This document shows, piece after piece, positions 16,467 to 26,759 of a DNA stretch of 64,000 nt (the stretch's first letter is position 1; each line of letters opens with the position of its first letter). Source of the DNA: an uncultured Bacilli bacterium. Its GTDB lineage: Bacteria; Bacillota_I; Bacilli_A; RF39; UBA660. A program made the translations under genes and the position numbers. Location of the stretch: contig CALWAL010000005.1 of assembly GCA_944373145.1 (NCBI GenBank), forward strand, positions 62,001 to 126,000, in the 5' to 3' direction. The notes under the pieces are model-generated. The model was not told where the DNA came from, did no database searches, and was given only the letters and a program-made list of their open reading frames with translations.

Positions 16467-17630
16467 ATGGATAATAAACATGAAACAGAAGAAGAATTAA
16501 GAGCCCGTTTAAAGGAAGAACTTAAAGCGGAACTTTTAGAAGAACTTAAAGCAGATAAAGTAGATAAAAAAGATAACAATTTTAAAGCTACTCCAAACTC
16601 GAGTGGTGTTAAAATTAGTAAAAGTACTGATAAAGGTGTAAAGGATGCAACTGATTTACTAAATAGAGATAAAAAATTTGATAAAGGTGGTAATGTTCCT
16701 AAAATGAGATCTTTACCACAAGCAAAAGATGAGTCAAATACTTTAACTGTGATTATAATTATTGTATCGATTATTTTAATTGGCGTTTCATATTTTTTCT
16801 TACCTAAAATTTATAAATGGTTTAATCGCGAACAACCTTCTTCCTATGTTGACCCAAACGCTGATAAAGAAGAACCAAAAGATGAGTTAGAGAAGATTAC
16901 TTTAGAAAGTGATATCGTTAAAAATTTGACTTATCCAATTATGCGTAATAATCTTCACTCAACTAATTCATATTATAAACGTTCAGTTTTAAATGTTGGT
17001 GATTTGAGCAATAATGATATTATTTATAACACTTTTGTCCATATTTATAAAGGTAATATTGCTGAATATACTGGTACCTATGGTTCGGATGCCTGTGTTA
17101 GTGCTGATATGCATAAAACTTTTAATGCTAAATACATTGAAGCGCGTATGAATAATTTATTTACTAAAAGCGTAGAATTTGAACATTCGGATTTTACAGT
17201 ACCAGCAACTAATACTATGACTCCATATATTGGCACTTGGAAATACGATAGTTTAAATCATCGTTATATTTACTATGGTAATTGTGATAAACCAAGTACT
17301 TCAACAACAAATTTTTATGATTTGAAATATGCGTATGATGCCAAAGGGTTGGATAATAATAATGTAATTGAAGTTTATTATGATATTGCGTTTGCTCGCG
17401 TTAATACTAAAACAAGTGAGTATACTATTTTTAAAGATGCGAATTATAAAGAACAAATTTTAAATGGGCAATTAACTTCAACTGATTATGAAAATGAATT
17501 GAACCAAATTTTTGCTGATTATATTGAGGCAGAAAACGTCGCTTCTAAATATAAATTTACTTTTTCAAATACCGATTGCTCTTATCAAAACCATTGCTTT
17601 ATTAAGGGTGAATGGCTTGAGGAAAATTGA
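16467..17630 (+). CDS. single-pass membrane protein with Cys-containing outer domain, unknown
   Basis: A 387-residue protein with a Glu/Lys-rich N-terminal helix (TEEELRARLKEELKAELLEE), a low-complexity linker, one membrane segment (about 94-113) and a 270-residue C-terminal domain predicted outside. That domain has four cysteines (near SDACVS, GNCDKP, NTDCSYQNHC) that could form disulphides. Strong RBS AGGAGGAATAAAA; 11 bases after yqeH, so part of its operon. No family recognised. The last 20 bases overlap the next frame, which could be a true overlap or an old frameshift. Confidence 0.8.
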   Translation: MDNKHETEEELRARLKEELKAELLEELKADKVDKKDNNFKATPNSSGVKISKSTDKGVKDATDLLNRDKKFDKGGNVPKMRSLPQAKDESNTLTVIIIIVSIILIGVSYFFLPKIYKWFNREQPSSYVDPNADKEEPKDELEKITLESDIVKNLTYPIMRNNLHSTNSYYKRSVLNVGDLSNNDIIYNTFVHIYKGNIAEYTGTYGSDACVSADMHKTFNAKYIEARMNNLFTKSVEFEHSDFTVPATNTMTPYIGTWKYDSLNHRYIYYGNCDKPSTSTTNFYDLKYAYDAKGLDNNNVIEVYYDIAFARVNTKTSEYTIFKDANYKEQILNGQLTSTDYENELNQIFADYIEAENVASKYKFTFSNTDCSYQNHCFIKGEWLEEN

Positions 17631-17940
17631 ACTTCATTGGGAAACTCGTAATGAATATGTTTTAACTGGGAATGAATTAAAAAGTTTAGAGGAAAAACAT
17701 CGTCGCGATTTAGAAAGGCGTAAAAAAGAAGAAGAGGAAAAAAAGAAACTTATTGGAGCGCAGATTAGTGATTTGCAAAATCATGGTGGCATTTCTCAAA
17801 ATTTTGTTTCTAAAGCACCTATTAATAGTCATAAAATTGGTTTAACTCGTGATGAAGGCTTAAGTAAAAAAAGTAATAATAATATTAATAAGCCTGTTTC
17901 AGGTCAAAATATGTTTTTGAATAAGAATAATAATTTATAA
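17608..17940 (+). CDS. charged coiled-coil small protein overlapping the previous gene
   Basis: A frame of about 110 codons rich in Lys/Glu/Arg (KSLEEKHRRDLERRKKEEEE), then an Asn-rich tail. It has no ATG start near the overlap; GTG at 17608 or TTG at 17617 (AAGG nine bases upstream) are possible. The alternative is that it is the C-terminal end of the preceding protein separated by a frameshift near 17620; the coil would then follow the outer domain, which argues against fusion. Moderately supported as coding by length and composition. Confidence 0.5.
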   Translation: MNGLRKIELHWETRNEYVLTGNELKSLEEKHRRDLERRKKEEEEKKKLIGAQISDLQNHGGISQNFVSKAPINSHKIGLTRDEGLSKKSNNNINKPVSGQNMFLNKNNNL

Positions 17941-17968
17941 CATTTGGTTTTTATCAAATGTTTTTTAT
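17938..17968 (+). terminator. rho-independent terminator
   Basis: AACATTTG pairs with CAAATGTT and runs into TTTTATT. Confidence 0.8.
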
Positions 17969-17996
17969 TGTTGAACGAATGTTTTTAGTGTATACT
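17968..17996 (+). promoter_or_regulatory. probable uvrA promoter
   Basis: TTGTTG, 17-base spacer, TATACT; 38 bases before the uvrA start. No LexA-type box (GAAC-x4-GTTC) is visible nearby, although GAACGAATGTTT at 17973 is a partial match. Confidence 0.5.
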
Positions 17997-18034
17997 ATTG
18001 CTTGTGATGTTAATTTTAATTAGTAGGTGATGTT

Positions 18035-20848
18035 ATGGATAAAATAATTGTTAAGGGTGCGCGCGAAAATAATTTAAAAAATGTTGATATTGAACTTCCT
18101 AAAAACAAGCTAATTGTTATGACTGGTGTTTCAGGTTCTGGGAAAAGCTCATTAGCATTTGATACTATTTATGCGGAAGGGCAAAGAAGATATATTGAGT
18201 CTTTGAGTGCTTATGCCCGCCAATTTTTGGGAGGAAGCGAAAAACCTGATGTTGATTCGATTGAGGGTTTAAGTCCTTCAATCAGCATCGATCAAAAAAC
18301 CACAAGTAAAAATCCTCGTAGTACAGTTGGAACGGTAACTGAGATATATGACTATTTGAGATTATTATATGCACGTATTGGTGTTCCAATATGTCCTATT
18401 CATAATAAGCCAATATCTAGTCAAAGTGTTGAAGAGATGACAAATCAAGTTCTAAATTTAGTTCAAGGTACTAAAATTAGAGTTTTAAGCCCTGTTGTCT
18501 ATGGTGAAAAGGGAACGCATAAAGATTTATTAGATAGTTTAAAAAAAGACGGATTTGTTAGAGTTCGAATTGATAATGAAGAACATGAATTAGAAGAAGA
18601 TATTGTTTTGGAAAAAAATAAGAAACATAGTATTCACGTAGTTATTGACCGTTTAATCATTAAAGAAGGAATTAGAAGTCGCTTATATGAAGCAATTGAA
18701 TTAGCTTCTAAATTATCAAATGGTAAAGTAGTTATCGATTTGGGAAATGAAGAATTTGTTATGAGTGAGAAATATGCTTGTCCAGATTGCGATTTTTCTT
18801 TACCGGAATTAGAACCGCGAATGTTTTCTTTTAATGCCCCTTATGGTGCTTGTCCAGATTGTAAAGGATTGGGCGTTAAACTCAAAATTGACGAAGATTT
18901 AATTGTTCCTAATAAGAATTTATCGTTAAATCAAGGAGCAATTGTAGCTATTAATACTAAAGATGTTAATAACATTATATATACACAGTTGAGTACAGTG
19001 TGTAATTATTATCATATTGATATGGATAAACCGATTAAAGATTTAACTCGTAAAGAATTAGATATTGTTTATTATGGCTCACCAGAGATGTTAGAGTTTA
19101 ATTATGTATCAAAAAACGGTAATACGCGTAAAGCGAAAGATTATTTTGAAGGTATTTTATCTAACTTTGAACGACGTTACATGGAAACCAAAAGTGGTTG
19201 GGTTCGGGAATGGATTGAAAATTTTATGGCTGAATTACCGTGTCCAACTTGCCATGGTTCGCGTTTAGCGAAAGATATTTTATCAGTAAAGATTAATAAA
19301 AAAAATATTTATGAAATGACTTTAATGAGTATAAAGGATTTAAGTCACTTTATTAACAACTTAAAGCTAACGAAAGAACAGGAAGAAATTGCTCGGTTGA
19401 TTTTAAAGGAAATTCAATCACGTCTAAATTTTTTAATTAACGTTGGATTAGAGTATTTGACTTTAGCTCGTACAGCTGGAACGTTATCTGGTGGCGAGTC
19501 GCAACGCATTCGTTTAGCAACACAAATTGGTTCAAGGTTGACCGGTGTTTTATATGTTTTAGATGAACCTAGTATTGGTTTGCACCAAAGAGATAATGAA
19601 CGGTTAATTAATTCTTTGCTAGAAATGCGCGATTTAGGTAATACATTAATTGTAGTTGAACATGATACGGATACAATGATGGTAGCTGATTATTTAGTTG
19701 ATATTGGTCCTGGAGCTGGTTTGCACGGCGGCAATATTGTAGCGGCCGGCACACCGCAAGAAATTATGGCTTGTAAGGAGAGTATCACTGGGAAGTATTT
19801 AACTGGTGCTCTAAAAATAGAAGTTCCAAAATCACGTCGTAAAGGTAATGGTAAATATCTTGAAATTAGAGGCGCTAAAGAGAATAATTTAAAAAATATT
19901 AATGTTAAATTTCCTTTGGGAAAATTTATTTGTGTAACTGGTGTTTCTGGCTCTGGAAAGAGTAGTTTGGTTAATGGGATTTTACAGAAAGTATTGTCTA
20001 ACGCTATCTATAAGTCCAAAGAAAAACCTGGATTATATCGTGAAATTAAAGGTTTAGAACAAGTTAATAAAGTTGTTAATATTTCACAAGATCCAATCGG
20101 ACGTACTCCAAGAAGTAATCCAGCTACTTATGTTGGTGTGTTTGATGATATAAGGGATTTATTTACAGAAACAAAAGAAGCTAAATTACGTGGATATGAT
20201 AAAGGTCGATTCTCATTTAATGTTAAAGGTGGACGCTGTGAGGCTTGTTGGGGTGATGGTGTTAAAAAAATTGAAATGCATTTCTTGCCAGATGTGTATG
20301 TTCCATGTGAAGTTTGTCATGGTACACGCTATAATAATGAAACTTTACAAATTAAATATAAGGGAAAAAATATACATGATGTTTTAGAAATGCGTGTAGA
20401 AGAAGCTTTGGAATTCTTTGAAAATGTTCCTAAAATTAAGCATAAATTACAAATGATGTGCGATGTTGGTATTTCTTATGTTAAATTAGGTCAAAGCGCA
20501 ACCATGTTATCAGGTGGTGAAGCAGCTAGAGTTAAATTAGCCAAGGAACTTCAAAAAAAGCCAACAGGACAAAGTGTCTTTATCTTAGATGAACCAACAA
20601 CTGGTTTACATTCTCATGACATTCAAAAATTATTAACTATTTTAAATAAAATTGTTGATAATGGTGATACAGTTATTGTAATTGAACATAATTTAGATGT
20701 TATTAAGGTTGCAGATTACATTATTGATTTAGGACCTGAAGGCGGTGACGGTGGTGGCAGAGTTGTTGCAACAGGAACACCAGAAAGTGTAGCAGAGGTT
20801 GAAGAGAGTTATACTGGTAAATTTTTAAAAAAAATTTTAAAAGGATAA
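18035..20848 (+). CDS. uvrA: excinuclease ABC subunit UvrA
   Basis: A 937-residue damage-recognition ATPase of nucleotide excision repair. Two ABC ATPase halves are visible: Walker A GVSGSGKSS near 31 and again near 635, signatures LSGGESQR and LSGGEAAR, Walker B VLDEPS and ILDEPT. Three zinc modules are present: CPDC...CPDC, CPTCHG, and CEAC...CEVCHG. Length is normal. RBS TAGGTGAT. No uvrB is in the window. One deviation: CEACWGDG carries Trp where Gln or Lys is more usual. Confidence 0.97.
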   Translation: MDKIIVKGARENNLKNVDIELPKNKLIVMTGVSGSGKSSLAFDTIYAEGQRRYIESLSAYARQFLGGSEKPDVDSIEGLSPSISIDQKTTSKNPRSTVGTVTEIYDYLRLLYARIGVPICPIHNKPISSQSVEEMTNQVLNLVQGTKIRVLSPVVYGEKGTHKDLLDSLKKDGFVRVRIDNEEHELEEDIVLEKNKKHSIHVVIDRLIIKEGIRSRLYEAIELASKLSNGKVVIDLGNEEFVMSEKYACPDCDFSLPELEPRMFSFNAPYGACPDCKGLGVKLKIDEDLIVPNKNLSLNQGAIVAINTKDVNNIIYTQLSTVCNYYHIDMDKPIKDLTRKELDIVYYGSPEMLEFNYVSKNGNTRKAKDYFEGILSNFERRYMETKSGWVREWIENFMAELPCPTCHGSRLAKDILSVKINKKNIYEMTLMSIKDLSHFINNLKLTKEQEEIARLILKEIQSRLNFLINVGLEYLTLARTAGTLSGGESQRIRLATQIGSRLTGVLYVLDEPSIGLHQRDNERLINSLLEMRDLGNTLIVVEHDTDTMMVADYLVDIGPGAGLHGGNIVAAGTPQEIMACKESITGKYLTGALKIEVPKSRRKGNGKYLEIRGAKENNLKNINVKFPLGKFICVTGVSGSGKSSLVNGILQKVLSNAIYKSKEKPGLYREIKGLEQVNKVVNISQDPIGRTPRSNPATYVGVFDDIRDLFTETKEAKLRGYDKGRFSFNVKGGRCEACWGDGVKKIEMHFLPDVYVPCEVCHGTRYNNETLQIKYKGKNIHDVLEMRVEEALEFFENVPKIKHKLQMMCDVGISYVKLGQSATMLSGGEAARVKLAKELQKKPTGQSVFILDEPTTGLHSHDIQKLLTILNKIVDNGDTVIVIEHNLDVIKVADYIIDLGPEGGDGGGRVVATGTPESVAEVEESYTGKFLKKILKG

Positions 20849-20867
20849 ACGATTTATCCTTTTTTAT
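20838..20867 (+). terminator. uvrA terminator
   Basis: AAAGGATAAA-CGA-TTTATCCTTTTTT. Confidence 0.85.
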
Positions 20868-20921
20868 TGACTTTAAAGACATTTCTCGATAAAATTATAG
20901 TAGTAAAGGTAAGGGATGAAT

Positions 20922-21422
20922 ATGAGTTTAGAATATACTTGGACAAGGGATAATTTAAAAGCAAAATTGCATAGAATGCGACGTATACCAAATTTAATTT
21001 TTTTAGGTTTAGGTGTTCTCTTTTATGTTTATTTTACCTGGTATGGAATTACCGAAGATATATTTGATACAAAAATAATTTTATTAGGGTTTGTTGTCTA
21101 TTTCATGATTTTAATCATCTTCTTATTGTTAACGACTAAACTATATGTTTTTATTAATTTACTTAGAAATGACCGTAAGACGTCTAAAGCTTATGGCACT
21201 TATTATATCAATGCTGATGATAAAGGTATTAATTCTAAGATAAATAATGAAAAAATTGCTTATGAATGGAAAGAAATTTCCAAGTTTAAGAAGGGGAAGA
21301 GTGGTTTCTTTTTAGCAACTGATAAAGATAAATTAGGGTTGCGTTTTGACAAAAATTGTTTAAACGAGGAAAAATATACTCAGTTATTGAAATATGTAGA
21401 AGATAAATTAGCTAAAGTTTAA
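20922..21422 (+). CDS. YcxB-like membrane protein
   Basis: A 166-residue protein with two membrane helices (about 26-45 and 52-80) and a C-terminal PH-like domain containing INSKINNEKIAYEWKEISKFKKGKSG and a closing amphipathic helix. This is the YcxB layout (two helices plus a small beta domain with a W-x-x-I motif). Role unknown. Start taken at the ATG six bases after AAGGG; an ATG two codons earlier abuts that site. Confidence 0.7.
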   Translation: MSLEYTWTRDNLKAKLHRMRRIPNLIFLGLGVLFYVYFTWYGITEDIFDTKIILLGFVVYFMILIIFLLLTTKLYVFINLLRNDRKTSKAYGTYYINADDKGINSKINNEKIAYEWKEISKFKKGKSGFFLATDKDKLGLRFDKNCLNEEKYTQLLKYVEDKLAKV

Positions 21423-21491
21423 TAGTTTGAGTACATTTGACATTTAGTGACATATTTTATATAATGTTACTTGTCGAAGGAGAGAGAGACT

Positions 21492-22130
21492 ATGCAAATT
21501 GAAACTTTAGTTAGCATCCTTACAATTATTGATGGTGAATTTAAAATTTTATTAATGCGGAAAAAAACAGAACCATATAAAGGTTATTGGGTTTTACCTA
21601 GTATGATTGTTGAAAAGGATATGACACTAGAGGAAGCAGTTAATGATTGCGTATCTTCAAAATTAGGCTTGAATAAGTTAGAGTTCGAACAAGGACTTGC
21701 TTTTAGTGCTTTAGACCGTAATCCATCTAAGCGTGTAATTGGTATTTCTTTTGTGAGTATTGCAGATAGTAGGACACTTGAAACTTTAGAATTAGATGAA
21801 GAAAGTTTAAATTTATTTTCAATTGATCGTCTTCCTAAATTGGGATATGATCACTCTGCAATAATTATGGAATCAGTTGAGATAATTAAACATAAAATTA
21901 GACAGAGTATGACGTTGAAAAAATTGTTTCCAAGTGACTTTACTTTACCGGAGATTCAAAAAATGTATGAACAAGTTTTGAAACAAGATTTAGATCGAAG
22001 AAATTTTCGAAAGAAATTTTTGAAAGCTGATTTGATCGAAGAAACTGGTGATAAAAGTATTGGAAACAATGGACGTCCTGCTAAACTATATCGCTTTAAA
22101 GAAGAGATTGAAGACAAGCTTTTATTTTAG
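21492..22130 (+). CDS. NrtR-type regulator: degenerate NUDIX domain plus winged helix
   Basis: A 212-residue protein. Residues 1-130 are NUDIX-like (VSILTIIDGEFKILLMRKK, GYWVLPS). The NUDIX box is degraded: SMIVEKDMTLEEAVNDCVSS lacks the leading Gly and the REUxEE acids, so hydrolysis is unlikely. Residues 145-210 form a winged helix (FTLPEIQKMYEQVLKQDLDR, RRNFRKKFLKADLIEETG). This is the architecture of NrtR, which senses ADP-ribose and represses NAD genes (established knowledge). Start at ATG after AAGGAGAGAGAG. Confidence 0.85.
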   Translation: MQIETLVSILTIIDGEFKILLMRKKTEPYKGYWVLPSMIVEKDMTLEEAVNDCVSSKLGLNKLEFEQGLAFSALDRNPSKRVIGISFVSIADSRTLETLELDEESLNLFSIDRLPKLGYDHSAIIMESVEIIKHKIRQSMTLKKLFPSDFTLPEIQKMYEQVLKQDLDRRNFRKKFLKADLIEETGDKSIGNNGRPAKLYRFKEEIEDKLLF

Positions 22131-22141
22131 GAAGTGATTAT

Positions 22142-22279
22142 ATGAGGTCGGATGTAAATTCTTGTACACGTTATTTTTTAATATTATTAATCGTGTTTTT
22201 AGTGGCCTTATATCAAATACATACTTTTAATAAAGAAGTTTATGCGCCTATGTTTTATAATAGTTCCGATAACTTTTAA
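22142..22279 (+). CDS. 45-residue membrane peptide
   Basis: A short frame with AGGAAGTGATT before ATG. It encodes a polar start, one hydrophobic helix (YFLILLIVFLVALYQI) and a short outer tail. It lies between the NrtR-like gene and the rpsL promoter, 12 bases after the former, so probably co-transcribed. Function unknown. Confidence 0.5.
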   Translation: MRSDVNSCTRYFLILLIVFLVALYQIHTFNKEVYAPMFYNSSDNF

Positions 22280-22307
22280 AAAAGTAATAAAAGCCATAAA
22301 AAAATTG

Positions 22308-22336
22308 TTGACAGTAATGACAAAACGTGTTATATT
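22308..22336 (+). promoter_or_regulatory. strong promoter of the rpsL operon
   Basis: TTGACA (22308-22313), exactly 17 bases, TATATT (22331-22336). One of the best sigma-A type promoters in the window. Confidence 0.85.
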
Positions 22337-22349
22337 ATTAATGCGTTTT

Positions 22350-22380
22350 AATTTGGAGATTTGCTTAGGCAAATCTTTAA
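22350..22380 (+). promoter_or_regulatory. hairpin in the rpsL leader
   Basis: AGATTTGC-TTA-GGCAAATCT forms a stem of eight to nine pairs in the leader of about 85 bases before rpsL. No U-tract follows at once (TTTAATTAAG), so it is not a plain terminator. It could be a ribosomal-protein binding site or an mRNA-stabilising hairpin. Confidence 0.5.
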
Positions 22381-22429
22381 TTAAGAGGAAAAAGAAACAC
22401 CTGGTAGTGTGTAAAGAAAGGAGAAGTTT

Positions 22430-22846
22430 ATGCCAACTATAAATCAATTAGTTAGAAAAAACAGAAAAAGTAAAACTAAAAAGAGTAAATCACCAGTTTT
22501 AAATATTGGATTTAACAGCAAAGATAAAAAACAAACAGTTCAAAATTCTCCACAAAAACGTGGCGTTTGTACTCGTGTTGGTACTATGACACCAAAAAAA
22601 CCAAACTCAGCTTTAAGAAAATATGCCCGTGTTAGATTAAGCAATGGAATGGAAGTTACTGCTTATATTCCTGGTGAAGGACATAATTTACAAGAGCACA
22701 GTGTTGTTATGATTCGTGGTGGACGTGTTAAGGACTTAATTGGTGTTCGTTATCACATCATCCGTGGAACATTAGATACAGCTGGTGTTGAGAATCGTCG
22801 TCAAGGACGTTCAAAATACGGTACTAAAAAACCAAAACAAAAATAA
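22430..22846 (+). CDS. rpsL: 30S ribosomal protein S12
   Basis: 138 residues with the invariant S12 blocks [30 protein letters not shown] (decoding-site loop with the streptomycin-target Lys) and [18 protein letters not shown]. First gene of the str operon rpsL-rpsG-fusA-tuf. RBS AAAGGAGAAG. Confidence 0.98.
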   Translation: MPTINQLVRKNRKSKTKKSKSPVLNIGFNSKDKKQTVQNSPQKRGVCTRVGTMTPKKPNSALRKYARVRLSNGMEVTAYIPGEGHNLQEHSVVMIRGGRVKDLIGVRYHIIRGTLDTAGVENRRQGRSKYGTKKPKQK

Positions 22847-22879
22847 TAAAAAAAACATACATGTAAAGGAGGAAAAGAT

Positions 22880-23347
22880 ATGCGTAAAAGACGTGCTGTG
22901 AAAAGAGACGTGTTGCCAGATCCAATATATAACTCTAAATTAGTTACTAAATTAATTAATAGTTTGATGTTAGATGGAAAAAAAGGTGTAGCACAAAAAA
23001 TCTTATATCAAGCATTTGATATGGTTAAAGAAAAAACCAGTCAAGATCCAATGGAAGTTTTTGCTAAGGCTATGGAAAATATTAAACCAGCATTAGAAGT
23101 TAAGTCAAGACGTGTTGGTGGAGCTAACTATCAAGTACCAATTGAAGTTAGAGGAGATCGTAGTCAAGCATTAGCACTTCGCTGGTTAACTCAATATGCA
23201 AGATTACGTGGTGGACATTCAATGGCAGAAAATCTTGCTAATGAAATTATAGATGCATCTAACGGTGTTGGAGCAGCTGTTAAGAAACGTGAAGATACTC
23301 ACAGAATGGCTGAGGCAAACAAAGCATTTGCTCATTACCGTTGGTAA
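22880..23347 (+). CDS. rpsG: 30S ribosomal protein S7
   Basis: 155 residues, the standard length. [20 protein letters not shown] at the N-terminus and [16 protein letters not shown] toward the C-terminus are canonical S7 blocks. It binds 16S rRNA at the exit site region and can repress the str operon in other bacteria. RBS AAAGGAGGAAAAG; 33 bases after rpsL. Confidence 0.98.
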   Translation: MRKRRAVKRDVLPDPIYNSKLVTKLINSLMLDGKKGVAQKILYQAFDMVKEKTSQDPMEVFAKAMENIKPALEVKSRRVGGANYQVPIEVRGDRSQALALRWLTQYARLRGGHSMAENLANEIIDASNGVGAAVKKREDTHRMAEANKAFAHYRW

Positions 23348-23374
23348 TATTTTTAAGAGAAAGGAAATTAAAGT

Positions 23375-25447
23375 ATGGCTCGTGAATATAGTTTAGAAAA
23401 TACCCGTAATCTTGGTATTATGGCTCATATTGATGCTGGTAAAACAACTTTTACTGAGCGTGTATTATTCCATACTGGTAAAATTCATAAAATTGGTGAA
23501 ACACATGATGGTGCTTCTCAAATGGACTGGATGGAACAAGAACAAGAACGTGGTATTACTATTACTTCAGCTGCAACAACTGCTTACTGGAAAGGTCATC
23601 GTTTAAATATTATTGATACTCCAGGGCATGTAGATTTTACAGTTGAAGTATCAAGATCACTTCGTGTACTAGATGGTGCTATTGCATTACTAGATTCTCA
23701 AGCTGGTGTAGAACCTCAAACAGAAACTGTTTGGCGTCAAGCAACTGAATTCAAAGTTCCTAGAATGTTCTTCTGTAATAAGATGGATAAGATGGGGGCT
23801 AACTTTGAGTATAGTTTATCAACTATTGATAGTAGATTAGGTGTTAATGCCAAACCTATTCAATGGCCTATTGGTGCCGAAGATGAGTTTAATGGAATTA
23901 TCGATCTTATAACTCGTACTGCTTATCACTATGATGGTAATCAAGTAGAAGAACCAACAATTATTGAAATTCCAGAAGAATTAAAAGATATTGTTGAAGT
24001 TAAGAGAACTGAATTAATTGAAGCAGTTGCTGAATTCGATGATGAATTAATGGAAAAATATTTAGAGGGAGAAGAAATAAGCGTTGAATTAATCAAAAAA
24101 GCAATTCGTAAAGGAACACTTGCTGTTGAATTCTTCCCGGTATTATGTGGTACTGCTTTAGGTAATACAGGTGTCAAGTTAGCACTTGATGCAGTTATTG
24201 ATTATTTACCATCTCCAGTTGATATTGAGGCAATTGAAGGTGTAAGTATGGATGGTGACCCAATCGTTAGACATCCTAGTGATTCAGAACCTTTTAGTGC
24301 TTTAGCATTTAAGGTTATGACAGATCCATTTGTTGGTCGTTTAACATTCTTTAGAGTTTATTCTGGACATTTATCAAGTGGTTCTTATGTATTGAATGCA
24401 ACTAAAAATAGTAAAGAACGAATTGGACGTATTTTATTAATGCATGCTAATAATCGTAGTGAAATTGCTGAGGTTTGGACTGGAGATATTGCGGCAGCTG
24501 TTGGATTAAAAAATACAACAACTGGTGATACTTTATGCGATGAAAAGAAGCCTTGTATACTTGAGTCAATGGTATTCCCAGAACCAGTTATTGAGTTAGC
24601 TGTTGAACCAAAATCAAAAGCGGATCAAGATAAAATGGCTACAGCATTACAAAAATTGTCTGAAGAGGATCCAACATTTAGAGCTAGTACAAATGTTGAA
24701 ACAGGTCAAACGATTATTGCTGGTATGGGTGAGTTACACTTAGATATCATTGTTGATCGTATGAGAAGAGAGTTTAATGTTGAAGCTAATATTGGTCAAC
24801 CGCAAGTTTCTTACCGTGAAACGATTACACAAGCTGCAGAATGTGAAGGTAAGTATATCAAACAATCTGGTGGGCGTGGTCAATATGGACATGTTTGGAT
24901 TAAATTTGAACCAAATCCAGATAAAGGATATGAATTTGTTGATGCAATCGTAGGTGGAGTTGTTCCTCGTGAATATATTCCAGTTACTGATAAAGGTTTA
25001 CAAGATGCTTTAAAGACTGGTGTTTTAGCTGGTTACCCAATGGTAGATGTTAAGGCTACATTATTTGATGGTTCATATCATGATGTTGACTCATCTGAAA
25101 TGGCTTTCAAAGTTGCAGCATCTTTAGCACTTAAGGAAGCTAAAAATAAATGTAAACCAGTATTATTGGAACCAATTATGAAAGTTCAAGTTATTGTTCC
25201 AGATGAATATTTAGGAAATGTTATGGGAGATATCACATCTCGTCGTGGACGCCCAATGGGACAAGAATCTCGTGGCAATGCATTAGCAATTGATGCTATG
25301 GTACCACTTTCAGAGATGTTTGGATATGCTACATCTTTAAGATCTAATACACAAGGACGTGGACAATTTACAATGGTATTTGACCATTATGAAGAAGTTC
25401 CGAAGAACATTTCAGAAGAAATAATTAAAAAGAATGGTGGAAACTAG
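23375..25447 (+). CDS. fusA: elongation factor G
   Basis: 690-residue translocase GTPase: AHIDAGKTT (G1, near 17), DTPGHVDFT (G3), CNKMD (G4), followed by domains II-V (for example [14 protein letters not shown] and [15 protein letters not shown] near the end). Full length, with no frameshift. Third gene of the str operon, 27 bases after rpsG. Confidence 0.98.
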   Translation: MAREYSLENTRNLGIMAHIDAGKTTFTERVLFHTGKIHKIGETHDGASQMDWMEQEQERGITITSAATTAYWKGHRLNIIDTPGHVDFTVEVSRSLRVLDGAIALLDSQAGVEPQTETVWRQATEFKVPRMFFCNKMDKMGANFEYSLSTIDSRLGVNAKPIQWPIGAEDEFNGIIDLITRTAYHYDGNQVEEPTIIEIPEELKDIVEVKRTELIEAVAEFDDELMEKYLEGEEISVELIKKAIRKGTLAVEFFPVLCGTALGNTGVKLALDAVIDYLPSPVDIEAIEGVSMDGDPIVRHPSDSEPFSALAFKVMTDPFVGRLTFFRVYSGHLSSGSYVLNATKNSKERIGRILLMHANNRSEIAEVWTGDIAAAVGLKNTTTGDTLCDEKKPCILESMVFPEPVIELAVEPKSKADQDKMATALQKLSEEDPTFRASTNVETGQTIIAGMGELHLDIIVDRMRREFNVEANIGQPQVSYRETITQAAECEGKYIKQSGGRGQYGHVWIKFEPNPDKGYEFVDAIVGGVVPREYIPVTDKGLQDALKTGVLAGYPMVDVKATLFDGSYHDVDSSEMAFKVAASLALKEAKNKCKPVLLEPIMKVQVIVPDEYLGNVMGDITSRRGRPMGQESRGNALAIDAMVPLSEMFGYATSLRSNTQGRGQFTMVFDHYEEVPKNISEEIIKKNGGN

Positions 25448-25463
25448 TAATTTACTAGTTTCA
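25439..25463 (+). terminator. possible attenuating hairpin after fusA
   Basis: AAACTAGTAA/TTTACTAGTTT overlaps the fusA stop; only a weak T-run follows, so readthrough to tuf is likely. Confidence 0.45.
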
Positions 25464-25475
25464 CCTAAAAAATTG

Positions 25476-25504
25476 TTGCTATTTTAAAAACAATTAGATA
25501 TAAT
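25476..25504 (+). promoter_or_regulatory. separate tuf promoter
   Basis: TTGCTA, 17-base spacer, TATAAT, 32 bases before tuf. This would let EF-Tu be made in excess over EF-G. Confidence 0.65.
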
Positions 25505-25536
25505 ATAAATGTATGTAAATAAAGGAGGAAATTAAT

Positions 25537-26721
25537 ATGGCAAAAGCTAAATACGATCGTTCAAAACCACATGTTAATATTGGTACAATTGGACACGTAG
25601 ACCATGGTAAAACAACTTTAACAGCTGCTATTACCAATGTATTATCAAAAAAAGGATATGCTGAATTTGTAGATTATGCAAATATCGATAAAGCACCAGA
25701 AGAAAGAGAACGTGGAATTACAATTAATACTGCTCACGTTGAATATCAAACAGATAAGAGACACTATGCACACGTAGACTGCCCAGGACATGCCGACTAT
25801 GTAAAAAACATGATTACTGGTGCTGCTCAAATGGATGGAGCTATCTTGGTTATCGCTGCTACTGATGGACCAATGGCTCAAACTCGTGAACATATCTTAT
25901 TATCACGTCAAGTTGGTGTACCTCGTATGGTAGTATTCATGAACAAATGTGATATGGTAGATGATGAGGAATTATTAGATTTGGTTGAAATGGAAATCCG
26001 TGAGTTATTAAACGAATATGGATTTGACGGAGATAATACTCCAATTATTCGTGGTTCTGCTTTAAAAGCTCTTGAAGGAGATCCTGTTTACGAACAAAAA
26101 ATCTTAGATTTAATGGATGCAGTTGATAATTGGATTGAAACTCCAGAAAGAGATACTGATAAACCATTCTTAATGCCAATTGAAGATGTATTCACAATTA
26201 CAGGTCGTGGTACAGTTGTTACTGGACGTGTTGAACGTGGACAATTAAAACTTAATGATGAAGTTGAAATCGTTGGTTTAAGAGAAACTAAGAAAACAGT
26301 TGTTACAGGAATTGAAATGTTCCGTAAACAATTAGATTATGCTGAATCAGGAGATAATGCTGGTGTATTATTACGTGGTATTGCTCGTGAAGAAGTTGAA
26401 CGTGGACAAGTGTTAGCTAAACCTGGTACTGTTACACCTCATACTAAATTTAAAGCACAAGTATATGTTTTAAGTAAAGAAGAAGGTGGACGTCATACTC
26501 CATTCTTCAGCAACTATCGTCCTCAATTCTATTTCAGAACTACAGACGTAACTGGTGTTATTGAATTACCAGAAGGTGTTGAAATGGTAATGCCTGGCGA
26601 TAACGTTGAAATGACTGTTGAATTAATCGCTCCAATTGCAATTGAAAACGGAACTAAGTTCTCAATTCGTGAGGGTGGTAGAACAGTTGGTTCAGGAAAT
26701 ATTTCTGAAATTATTAAATAA
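25537..26721 (+). CDS. tuf: elongation factor Tu
   Basis: 394 residues. GHVDHGKTT (G1), [12 protein letters not shown] (G3), MNKCDMV (G4) and the conserved [13 protein letters not shown] block are all present. RBS AAAGGAGGAA. Ends the str cluster and is followed by a strong terminator. Codon choice looks more regular than in its neighbours, as expected for a highly expressed gene. Confidence 0.98.
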   Translation: MAKAKYDRSKPHVNIGTIGHVDHGKTTLTAAITNVLSKKGYAEFVDYANIDKAPEERERGITINTAHVEYQTDKRHYAHVDCPGHADYVKNMITGAAQMDGAILVIAATDGPMAQTREHILLSRQVGVPRMVVFMNKCDMVDDEELLDLVEMEIRELLNEYGFDGDNTPIIRGSALKALEGDPVYEQKILDLMDAVDNWIETPERDTDKPFLMPIEDVFTITGRGTVVTGRVERGQLKLNDEVEIVGLRETKKTVVTGIEMFRKQLDYAESGDNAGVLLRGIAREEVERGQVLAKPGTVTPHTKFKAQVYVLSKEEGGRHTPFFSNYRPQFYFRTTDVTGVIELPEGVEMVMPGDNVEMTVELIAPIAIENGTKFSIREGGRTVGSGNISEIIK

Positions 26722-26722
26722 T

Positions 26723-26751
26723 TAAAAAAAGCAATTTATTTGCTTTTTTTG
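26723..26751 (+). terminator. tuf terminator
   Basis: AAAAAAAGCAA-TTTA-TTTGCTTTTTTT. Confidence 0.8.
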
Positions 26752-26759
26752 TGTGCATA

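Noticed and set aside
18779-20330. UvrA zinc-module change CEACWGDG as a sign of altered function
   Set aside because: One substitution next to intact cysteines; all ATPase motifs are normal.
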